A stretch of 64,000 nt of DNA from UMGS1322 sp900550765 (GTDB lineage: Bacteria > Bacillota > Clostridia > Christensenellales > QALW01), in assembly GCA_958448705.1 (NCBI GenBank), contig CAUDEY010000001.1, positions 182,724 to 246,723 on the forward strand, written 5' to 3'. The translations under genes and the position numbers were made by a program. Numbering within the stretch: the first letter of the stretch is position 1; each line of letters begins with the position of its first letter. The notes below the pieces were generated by a model. It saw only the letters and a list, made by a program, of their open reading frames with translations. It ran no database searches and was not told where the DNA came from. Positions 58,390-64,000 of this stretch are shown piece after piece.

Positions 58390-58510
58390 CAGATAAGGAA
58401 CATGAATTGTACGGCTGAAAAGCGGCAAAGTCCGCTTTGTTTTGTTATACAATTTGATATCTGCAAGACTTCGACGGACTTTTTATTTGCTGTACTCATG
58501 TTCCGCTAAC
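58390..58510 (+). ncRNA. Structured leader with alternative stems upstream of the methyltransferase
   Basis: GGAACATGA (58397-58405) pairs with TCATGTTCC (58496-58504) as a closing stem; AATTGTA pairs with TACAATT inside it. AAAGCGG (58419-58425) pairs with CCGCTTT (58432-58438). Mutually exclusive with that, AAAGTCCG (58427-58434) pairs with CGGACTTT (58475-58482), which is followed by TTATTT and would be a terminator. It matches no riboswitch class I know and lacks the T-box GGTGG motif. Confidence 0.6.
58402..58509 (+). CDS. 35-codon upstream ORF (possible leader peptide)
   Basis: ATG at 58402 to TAA at 58507-58509 encodes a 35-residue peptide starting MNCTAEKRQSPLCFV. It spans the alternative stems, so a ribosome stalled or moving on it would change which stem forms, as in translational or transcriptional attenuators of resistance genes. 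AAGGAA lies very close to the ATG, so initiation is uncertain. Confidence 0.45.
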   Translation: MNCTAEKRQSPLCFVIQFDICKTSTDFLFAVLMFR

Positions 58511-58546
58511 TTGTACTTTATTCTGTTTTTTGAAAGGAACATTTTT

Positions 58547-59263
58547 ATGAAATATAATAGAAGCAATCACTACGATAAACACCTGATACAAAGCAAAATT
58601 ATGGGACCGAACCCTATAAAGCTTGAAGAAGAGCTGCTTTCTAAGCATAAACTCTTTAAGGATGCTGTTGTTATGGATTTAGGCTGCGGCCGCGGTATTA
58701 CGAGCATCTTCCTTGTAAAAGAATACGGCTTTAGAGTTTTTTCGGTGGATTTATGGAGCAATCCTTCTGACAACAAACGTTTTTTTGATGAAATGGGTTT
58801 TTCCTCAAAGCAAATCATTCCGCTGAAAGGTGATGCAGCGTCTCTTCCCTTTGCCGAAGAGTTCTTTGACGGCATCGTCAGTATCGATTCCTATCACTAT
58901 TTTGGACGGGATAAGAATTTTTTAAAAGATAAATTATTGCCTTTGCTAAAGCATGGAGGGTACCTCTATATTGCCGTTCCCGGAATGAAAAAAGATCTGC
59001 ATGAAGCGCTCCCTCCCGAGCTTTTATTGTTCTGGACAAAAGAGGATCTGGATACGATCCATGATTGTTCCTGGTGGCGCAGTTTGATAGAAAAAACTCC
59101 CGGAATAGAAATCCTTTCTATCCACGAAATGGAAAGCAACGAGGAAGTATGGAAGGACTGGCTTGCCTGCGATAACGAATATGCCCGCGGTGACCGCAGA
59201 ATTTTTGAAGCCGGGGGCGGTAAATATTTAAACTTTATTGCAATCATCCTCAAACGGCTATAA
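58547..59263 (+). CDS. Class I SAM-dependent methyltransferase
   Basis: 238 residues. Motif I is VVMDLGCGRGITSIFLVKEYG, the acidic motif II is VFSVDLWS, and DGIVSIDSYHYFGRD and LLKHGGYLYIAVPG follow. The N-terminus YNRSNHYDKHLIQSKIMGPNPIKLEEELL looks like a substrate-binding cap. The target (small molecule or RNA) cannot be told from sequence. ATG at 58547 follows AAAGGAA. The structured leader with an upstream ORF suggests induced expression, as for some antibiotic-resistance methyltransferases; that is inference. Confidence 0.85.
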   Translation: MKYNRSNHYDKHLIQSKIMGPNPIKLEEELLSKHKLFKDAVVMDLGCGRGITSIFLVKEYGFRVFSVDLWSNPSDNKRFFDEMGFSSKQIIPLKGDAASLPFAEEFFDGIVSIDSYHYFGRDKNFLKDKLLPLLKHGGYLYIAVPGMKKDLHEALPPELLLFWTKEDLDTIHDCSWWRSLIEKTPGIEILSIHEMESNEEVWKDWLACDNEYARGDRRIFEAGGGKYLNFIAIILKRL

Positions 59264-59274
59264 TCAAAAAGCAG

Positions 59275-59302
59275 TAAGCGGCGGAAAAGATCCCGCCGCT
59301 TA
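59275..59302. terminator. Convergent hairpin between methyltransferase and GNAT
   Basis: TAAGCGGCGG and CCGCCGCTTA form a 10-bp stem; its right arm includes the GNAT stop codon. T-tracts on both sides are weak. Confidence 0.6.
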
Positions 59303-59758
59303 TTGATAGGTAGAAGCACAGTACATGCGCTCTGCAAAGCCTTCCTTATCATGCACCATGGTTAAAAACCGCCATCCGCATTTTTCATAAAAATCAGTAT
59401 GATCGGTTACTAAATACAATGTTTCAATCCCCATGCTCCCCAAATCTTTTCTTATAAAATTCAAAATATACCGTGCAATTCCCTTTTTCCGGAACTTTTC
59501 TTCTACAAACAGCGCGCAGACATTCGGGGAAAGATCCGGCCGGTCATGGAAATCATTTTCTATCACGCCCGCACCAGCAATCAGCCTCTGCTGTGAATCT
59601 GCAACGATATACCATTGAGGAATTGCTTTCACATTCTCAACACAGATCCGCATACTTTCCCGATATGCTTCCACGGGAACTTTCCATTTTTGATGGAACC
59701 AACAAGCGGCGCTCTCTAACCATTCCGGATTTTGACGAAGTATTTTAATCGATTCCAT
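59300..59758 (-). CDS. GNAT-family N-acetyltransferase
   Basis: 152 residues with the acetyl-CoA fold: WYIVADSQQRLIAGAGVIEND, motif A as NVCALFVEEKFRKKGIARYILNFIRKD and the DFYEKCGWRFL end. Substrate unknown. ATG at 59758 follows GGGGGAGG, one of the strongest ribosome-binding sites here; the frame is open to 59884 through the neighbouring gene remnant. It is 28 nt after the frameshifted paralogue and probably shares its transcript. Confidence 0.85.
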   Translation of the reverse strand: MESIKILRQNPEWLESAACWFHQKWKVPVEAYRESMRICVENVKAIPQWYIVADSQQRLIAGAGVIENDFHDRPDLSPNVCALFVEEKFRKKGIARYILNFIRKDLGSMGIETLYLVTDHTDFYEKCGWRFLTMVHDKEGFAERMYCASTYQ

Positions 59759-59786
59759 ATTTCCTCCCCCAAGCAGCATGCATTTT

Positions 59787-60334
59787 TTACTGTACCGTAT
59801 TCGTATTGATATAAGCGATGATATCCGCCAAAAGCTCCTGAAATTCAGGCATTTCCATGTCATTGCGGGTACTTTGCATCGCAACTACATATATTCTTTT
59901 TGATATCCGATATATGCGGAATATACATACGCAGGAAACAACAGCCCTGCACGATGCTGCAGTCTCCAGTGGCCGTTATAAAGATATGCGCCATCATCCA
60001 ATGGCAGATACCGATTCTGTGTATCGCGGGTAACCATATTCCGGGGGATCCGCTTGCTGGAAAAAGTACTTCCATTCACATAATAGATCGAAAGTCCTCC
60101 CCAGATAAATTCCCGTATAATTTTAGTAGTAAAGCCCAAATACGTCATCTTTTGCTCGTCACAAATATAAACTTTCCCTGATAAAGCTTCATTCCATACG
60201 TCTTCGGAAAGCAGGATCTCTCCCGGCAAATGCACATGCAAAACCGCATACATATACCATAAATTCGCCGTTACAAGGAGTACCGCCTGGACGCAAAAAG
60301 CTATACTGCAAAAAATCCAGCCCTTTTTCCCCAA
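59787..60334 (-). pseudogene. Frameshifted member of the tandem membrane-protein family
   Basis: From a TTG at 60334 (AAAGGA 6 nt before) the frame reads MGKKGWIFCSIAFC... with one membrane helix and LHVHLPGEILL, paralogous to the genes at 60478, 61165 and 61869. It ends early at 59885 after GYQKEYM. In the next frame the homology continues as VVAMQSTRNDMEMPEFQELLADIIAYI to a stop at 59787, matching the VVVVIDCND...PELQLLFDEIAAYF ending of the paralogues. About 4 nt appear to be missing near 59897-59905. It is also the most diverged copy. A sequencing slip in the A-run is possible. Confidence 0.7.
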
Positions 60335-60392
60335 CAACAATCCTTTTTTTATCGCGTTTTTCTTTAAAAATATATCAATGAATTCTGCCGGT

Positions 60393-60421
60393 ATAATATC
60401 ACGCAAAATGCAGTCCGTCAA
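60393..60421 (-). promoter_or_regulatory. Promoter of the frameshifted paralogue
   Basis: On the minus strand TTGACG (60416-60421), 17 nt and TATTAT (60393-60398). It rules out the upstream ATG-like start at 60421. Confidence 0.65.
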
Positions 60422-60439
60422 TCCTCTATTTTTGTTCGC

Positions 60440-60468
60440 AAAAAAAGAACCATATTTCTATGGTTCCT
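60440..60468 (-). terminator. Terminator, rrn-like copy 1
   Basis: GAACCATA and TATGGTTC pair around TTTC; on the minus strand a T-run follows. It is nearly identical to the hairpins at 61831 and at the 5S rRNA end (63901). Confidence 0.88.
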
Positions 60469-60477
60469 TCTCCCTAT

Positions 60478-61056
60478 TTACGCCTCTAAAAACGCGTTCT
60501 GCTGTTCAATATACCCATTAAAATACGCGGCAATTTCATCAAAAAGCAACTGAAGCTCCGGCTTTCTCGGATCGTTGCAGTCAATAACAACAACGACTAA
60601 TAGATCATCTTCTCTATAGGTAATCTTTGACTGATAAAAATACTTGGGAAATATCTTTCTGTTTGGCTTCCTACGTAGATACCATGTACTACTTGTCATA
60701 TAAGCTCCGTCTTCTAAAACAAAGAATCCATTCTCCGGTGTAAAATTCTTCTCATTTCCGTGATTCATATTATTTGCTAAGCTTCCCGAACAAACAGCTT
60801 TAAATCCATTTTTTTCAAACTTTTTTACAGCTTCATCCTGTGGAAGATAATAAGATATATGCCGAGTTCCTTTATATTCCTGTATTTTTCCCGTAAACGC
60901 CTCCTGCAAAACTTCATCGGGAATTTCAAGGGTATCCGGCAAATGCACATGCTTTAGGCAAAACGCATACCACGCCGCCGTTAGACAAAGCAATAGCACG
61001 CAACCAATGGATATAAGGCATAAGACCAACTTCTTTTTTCCCATAATCACATGCAA
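60478..61056 (-). CDS. Tandem membrane-anchored protein of unknown function (copy A)
   Basis: 192 residues: a short N-terminal basic stretch, one membrane helix (LVLCLISIGCVLLLCLTAAWYAF) and an extracytoplasmic domain of ~160 residues. The conserved core is LKHVHLPDTLEIPDEVLQEAFTGK, YISYYLPQDEAVKKFEKNGFKAVCSG and the acidic C-terminus. No family is recognised. The protein is very close to copies at 61165 and 61869, except in the middle, where each differs. AAAGGA precedes the ATG at 61056. It lies behind a remnant of the CBM-like gene (61066-61163). Confidence 0.72.
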   Translation of the reverse strand: MHVIMGKKKLVLCLISIGCVLLLCLTAAWYAFCLKHVHLPDTLEIPDEVLQEAFTGKIQEYKGTRHISYYLPQDEAVKKFEKNGFKAVCSGSLANNMNHGNEKNFTPENGFFVLEDGAYMTSSTWYLRRKPNRKIFPKYFYQSKITYREDDLLVVVVIDCNDPRKPELQLLFDEIAAYFNGYIEQQNAFLEA

Positions 61057-61065
61057 GTCCTTTCT

Positions 61066-61163
61066 TTACGCATTGCCCATTGCTTCATAATTCATACGAT
61101 ACGTATATTCCTGTAAATAAGAATACCCTGTAAACACCTTATTGACGCTGGGTAATTCTCTTT
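61066..61163 (-). pseudogene. 3' remnant of a duplicated CBM-like gene
   Basis: About 30 codons ending at TAA (61066-61068) read LPSVNKVFTGYSYLQEYTYRMNYEAMGNA, nearly the same as the last residues of the protein at 62463-63830. The DNA is also alike, including the sequence up to the next gene. It begins just after the stop of the gene at 61165 and marks a duplication junction. Confidence 0.85.
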
Positions 61164-61164
61164 T

Positions 61165-61737
61165 TTAGCCCGCCAAAAGCGCGTTCTGCTGTTCAATATA
61201 CCCATTAAAATACGCGGCAATCTCATCGAAAAGCAACTGAAGCTCCGGCTTTCTCGGATCGTTGCAGGAAATTGTAACAACGATAAATACATCCTCTTTT
61301 TGGTAACAAATACGTGATACATACTCATAGGAAGGAAGAATCGCGCTCTTCTTTTTTTGACGTAAATACCAAGTTTCATTCGTCATATACGCACCGTCCT
61401 CTAAAATTAAATACATATCGTCACCGGATTGAGCCTCCTTTTGAATTCCATCCATATGACTAGCCAAACCACCGCTGCAAACAGCTTTAAACCCATTCTT
61501 TTCAAACTTTTTTACAGCTTCATCCTGTGGAAGATAATAGGATATATACCGAGTCCCTTTATATTCCTGTATTTTTCCCGTAAACGCCTCCTGCAAAACT
61601 TCAGCAGGAATTTCAAGGGTATCCGGCAAATGCACATGCTTTAGGCAAAACACATACCATACAGCTGTCAACACCAGTAATATGATGCAGCCAATCGATA
61701 AAAGACAGATAAATAATTTCTTTTTTTGGATAGCCAT
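61165..61737 (-). CDS. Tandem membrane-anchored protein of unknown function (copy B)
   Basis: 190 residues with the same plan as copy A: one N-terminal helix (LFICLLSIGCIILLVLTAVWYVF) followed by the conserved HVHLPDTLEIPAEVLQEAFTGK and YYLPQDEAVKKFEKNGFKAVCSG. The middle (DGIQKEAQSGDDMYLILEDGAYMTNETWYLRQ) is its own version of a variable segment. ATG at 61737 follows GGGGAGAG. It has its own promoter at 61784-61812 and ends in ALLAG just before the duplicated remnant. Confidence 0.72.
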   Translation of the reverse strand: MAIQKKKLFICLLSIGCIILLVLTAVWYVFCLKHVHLPDTLEIPAEVLQEAFTGKIQEYKGTRYISYYLPQDEAVKKFEKNGFKAVCSGGLASHMDGIQKEAQSGDDMYLILEDGAYMTNETWYLRQKKKSAILPSYEYVSRICYQKEDVFIVVTISCNDPRKPELQLLFDEIAAYFNGYIEQQNALLAG

Positions 61738-61783
61738 TTCTCTCCCCATCTTTCTTACTTTTCTACTTCTTTCGTACAGCTAA

Positions 61784-61812
61784 AGTGTAGCATATACAAT
61801 AAAAGAAAGCAA
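61784..61812 (-). promoter_or_regulatory. Promoter of copy B
   Basis: On the minus strand TTGCTT (61807-61812), 17 nt and TACACT (61784-61789). Confidence 0.6.
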
Positions 61813-61830
61813 TAAAAAAATATCCCCTGA

Positions 61831-61862
61831 ACAAAAAAGAAACCATATTTCTATGGTTTCTC
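61831..61862 (-). terminator. Terminator, rrn-like copy 2
   Basis: GAAACCATA and TATGGTTTC pair around TTTC, followed on the minus strand by TTTTTTG. It is the same hairpin as the 5S rRNA terminator at 63901-63929. Confidence 0.9.
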
Positions 61863-61868
61863 TCCTCT

Positions 61869-62447
61869 TTACGCCTCCAAAATGGCATTCTGTTCTTCAA
61901 TATATCCATTAAAATATGCGGCAATCTCATCGAAAAGCAATTGAAGCTCCGGCTTTCTCGGATCGTTGCAGGCAATTTCGACAATAATTAATACATCATT
62001 TTTTTGATAAAAAAACTGTGTCCAATACCAATAGCATGGAAATATTTTTCTATTAGGCTCCTTACGTAAATCCCAAGCATTATTTGTCATATAAGCACCG
62101 TCTGCAAGAACAAGATAATCTTCATTCCCCGATTGAATATCCTCTTCCCGAATTCCTCCATTCTTATGACTAGCCAATCCACCGCTGCAAACAGCTTTAA
62201 ACCCATTCTTTTCAAACTTTTTTACAGCTTCATCCTGTGGAAGATAATAGGATATATACCGAGTTCCTTTATATTCCTGTATTTTTCCCGTAAATGCCTC
62301 CTGCAAAACTTCATCGGGAACTTCAAGGGTATCCGGCAAATGCACATGCTTTAGGCCAAACATATACCACATCGCCGTCAGGCAAAGCAACAGCACACAA
62401 CCAATGGATATAAGGCATAAGACCAACTTCTTTTTTTCCATAACCAT
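61869..62447 (-). CDS. Tandem membrane-anchored protein of unknown function (copy C)
   Basis: About 192 residues, one N-terminal helix (LVLCLISIGCVLLLCLTAMWYMF) and the same conserved extracytoplasmic blocks as copies A and B. The signal helix is almost identical to copy A, while the middle (GIREEDIQSGNEDYLVLADGAYMTNNAWDLRK) differs. ATG at 62447 is used, 8 nt after AAAGG; a TTG at 62453 is too close. It lies 15 nt after the CBM-like gene, forming one operon with it. Confidence 0.72.
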   Translation of the reverse strand: MVMEKKKLVLCLISIGCVLLLCLTAMWYMFGLKHVHLPDTLEVPDEVLQEAFTGKIQEYKGTRYISYYLPQDEAVKKFEKNGFKAVCSGGLASHKNGGIREEDIQSGNEDYLVLADGAYMTNNAWDLRKEPNRKIFPCYWYWTQFFYQKNDVLIIVEIACNDPRKPELQLLFDEIAAYFNGYIEEQNAILEA

Positions 62448-62462
62448 ATGCAAGACCTTTCT

Positions 62463-63830
62463 TTACGCATTGCCCATTGCTTCATAATTTAAGCGATACA
62501 TATATTCATCCAAATAAGAATAGCCCATAAAAACTTTGTTTACGCTGGGTAATTGATAATAGGAGACACTTTCAACAGGATGTTCATAGTTCCCTGAAAG
62601 CACATGCGTGCAATATGCCACCAGCACATTATACAGGGATTCATCAATAATTCCTAATTTCTCTGAACCGGGCGCATTTTTATCTATGATTCCTCTTTTA
62701 TCCGAACGGTATATCCGATATTCAAAACCGCCGTAAGCAGATTTTCGTAAAAGACATATGGAAATCGTAACATCCTTTTGTATTGTTTCCGGCAGATCAT
62801 ACAGATAGGTTAAATCATTATTAAATTTTGTAATATCTGAAAAATATGCCCCTCCCGCGCTGTTTACAGATTCATAAATATCCATAGTAGTAAAGATTTC
62901 CCCTAAACTGTTAGAAAAAGCATAGCCCAAAATCATTTTAATTGCTTTTCTAAGTTCAGATAACTCCAATTGTTTCTGCTCTTGCCACCAAAGCTTCTGA
63001 GCAATTTCATTCAGTATATTTTTTAACGGAACCAACATATCCTTTGTAAAGGTAAAAATCAATTCAAACTGCCCCGCCACATTCATCGTGTCCATTCTGT
63101 CATAATACCAAGCAGCCGCCTCATCACCGGTACGGTTTCCCATTCCCTGATATTGATAATATTTTAAAAAAGGCTTATCGTTAATAACCGGAGTTGTAGC
63201 ATCATTGATATTCGTATTATCAGACAGCTTATATATTACAAAATCATCAATATATAAAACCTGGCCGGCAACCGGGTCGATACAATCCAGCATCCAATAA
63301 AAATCCCCTCTATGGATATCATCACTCGTAACCGCAAGGCTTCCCTGAATGCAGGCCCATTTTCCGGAGAATAAATTCGTATCCGCAATTGGCCCAAAAT
63401 AGTTTTCACCATGCGCCCAGGCAAAAGAAGTCGTTTCATAGCCGCGCACAAGGCTTCTGCCATATTTACGGCAGGTAGAATCCAAATTGCTCACCATCAC
63501 CCAAACCGTAATGGAATAAATTCCAGGGCCGCCCTGATAAAAAATATCATCTAATTGCAGCGCCGGAGAATGCCATGATTTCGTTCTACCCGTCATTTTT
63601 AAACAAGAATTACCCGTATGAGACGCTTCTCTTGTATACGCAATTTCTCCGCCGTATTTCGCAATCCATCCCGAATCCGTTACGGAGCTTACCGTTTCAA
63701 AATCAAAACTCCAGCGTTGATTGATACCTTGTATCTGTATCAATAATACCGACGCCAAAATTGCCAAAACAAGCAAAAAGGAAACAAAAGAATGTATTTT
63801 TCGTCTGCCAAAACCATTAATATTTTTCAT
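62463..63830 (-). CDS. Membrane-anchored protein with a CBM4/9-like N-terminal domain
   Basis: 455 residues. One N-terminal helix (FVSFLLVLAILASVLLIQI) is followed by WSFDFETVSSVTDSGWIAKYGGEIAYTREASHTGNSCLKMTGRTKSWHSPALQL, the jelly-roll pattern of CBM4/9-type carbohydrate-binding modules, ending near LYIDDFVIYKL (~210). The C-terminal half (~230-455) is not recognised. ATG at 63830 follows AGGAGGTG. First gene of the array, right after the rrn terminator. Its 3' end is duplicated at 61066-61163. Confidence 0.72.
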   Translation of the reverse strand: MKNINGFGRRKIHSFVSFLLVLAILASVLLIQIQGINQRWSFDFETVSSVTDSGWIAKYGGEIAYTREASHTGNSCLKMTGRTKSWHSPALQLDDIFYQGGPGIYSITVWVMVSNLDSTCRKYGRSLVRGYETTSFAWAHGENYFGPIADTNLFSGKWACIQGSLAVTSDDIHRGDFYWMLDCIDPVAGQVLYIDDFVIYKLSDNTNINDATTPVINDKPFLKYYQYQGMGNRTGDEAAAWYYDRMDTMNVAGQFELIFTFTKDMLVPLKNILNEIAQKLWWQEQKQLELSELRKAIKMILGYAFSNSLGEIFTTMDIYESVNSAGGAYFSDITKFNNDLTYLYDLPETIQKDVTISICLLRKSAYGGFEYRIYRSDKRGIIDKNAPGSEKLGIIDESLYNVLVAYCTHVLSGNYEHPVESVSYYQLPSVNKVFMGYSYLDEYMYRLNYEAMGNA

Positions 63831-63849
63831 AATTAACACCTCCTTCTAA

Positions 63850-63878
63850 ATATTACCACATGCTAATAAGGAAATCAA
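63850..63878 (-). promoter_or_regulatory. Promoter of the CBM-like gene
   Basis: On the minus strand TTGATT (63873-63878), 17 nt and TAATAT (63850-63855), 20 nt before the ATG. Confidence 0.6.
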
Positions 63879-63900
63879 TAAAAAATTCATTTATTTACAA

Positions 63901-63929
63901 AAAAAGAAACCATATTTCTATGGTTTCTC
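63901..63929 (-). terminator. Terminator of the rRNA operon
   Basis: GAAACCATA and TATGGTTTC pair around TTTC and are followed on the minus strand by a T-run, right after the 5S rRNA 3' end. Confidence 0.92.
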
Positions 63930-63935
63930 TAATAG

Positions 63936-64000
63936 AATCCGGCGACGACATACTCTCCCGGGCCGTCTCCAGCCAAGTACCCTCTGCGCTGAAAGGCTTA
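63936..64000 (-). rRNA. rrf: 5S ribosomal RNA, 3' part (cut by window edge)
   Basis: The minus strand reads CTTTCAGCGC near the edge, then a variable stem, then GGGAGAGTATGTCGTCGCCGG. This matches the bacterial 5S 3' segment (TCAGCGC, then GAGAGTAGG.CGCCG). The exact 3' end is set by pairing of the 5' end, which lies outside the window, so 63936 is approximate. The rrn operon would extend to the right. Confidence 0.88.

Noticed and set aside
58390..58510. T-box or SAM riboswitch upstream of the methyltransferase
   Set aside because: The T-box GGTGG core and the SAM-I kink-turn sequence are both missing.

Overview
The window looks like a chromosomal segment of an anaerobic, spore-former-related Gram-positive bacterium of the class Clostridia (Bacillota), probably gut-associated. 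Supporting signs are a SCIFF peptide with its radical SAM maturase, strong Shine-Dalgarno sites with frequent TTG/GTG starts, consensus sigma-A promoters, many U-tailed hairpin terminators, TGD-type surface anchoring and many carbohydrate-active enzymes. No phage, transposon, CRISPR array or tRNA was recognised. The right edge enters the 3' part of a 5S rRNA gene on the minus strand.

Layout. 1-6.2 kb: minus-strand pyrimidine operon pyrC-carA-carB-pyrK (pyrK cut by the left edge), preceded by a promoter and a PyrR-type attenuator. 6.4-8.2 kb: CarD-like regulator, metallophosphoesterase and a DUF1292-like protein. 8.3-13.1 kb: ROK kinase, SIS isomerase and GH2 mannosidase-like operon, divergent from an AraC regulator. 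13.2-17.5 kb: a Cys-rich mini-protein, an orphan MsmX/UgpC-type ATPase, a GH36 alpha-galactosidase, and an XRE repressor facing a secreted LRR-like protein across palindromic operators. 17.6-22 kb: transketolase, WbsX/GH99-like protein and a lipoprotein. 22.3-29 kb: F-type ATP synthase operon with an unusual, C-terminal-domain-only delta subunit. 29-37.7 kb: DUF255 protein, AraC regulator, a very large GH3 protein with permuted domain order, and an Orn/Lys/Arg decarboxylase-family enzyme. 37.8-39.5 kb: SCIFF peptide and maturase. 39.6-43.2 kb: tyrosine recombinase, an apparent invertible promoter and a surface protein. 43.4-53.5 kb: putative glycoside hydrolase, LacZ, a second Cys-rich mini-protein, an SGNH plus two WbsX operon and a GH63-like enzyme. 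53.6-57.5 kb: RHH regulator-clpB operon, then a promoter followed by four repeated ribosome-binding-site/mini-ORF units. 57.6-59.8 kb: TRIC channel, a methyltransferase behind a structured leader, and a GNAT. 59.8-64 kb: tandem duplicated membrane-anchored proteins downstream of the 5S gene.

The strongest candidate for an undescribed system is at 39.6-43.2 kb. Two inverted copies of a 21-bp site, each itself palindromic, flank about 285 bp that carries a TTGACA-N17-TATACT promoter. A tyrosine recombinase gene lies immediately to the left and a signal-peptide/TGD-anchored surface protein to the right. In the orientation given, the promoter points at the surface protein (ON). Other candidates are the mini-ORF array at 57.1-57.5 kb, the leader RNA at 58.4-58.5 kb with mutually exclusive stems and a 35-codon upstream ORF, and the shortened ATP synthase delta subunit.

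Functionally the window mixes housekeeping operons (pyr, atp, clpB, tkt, rrn) with separately regulated carbohydrate-use modules. Family calls rest on motifs read by eye; no database search was possible.
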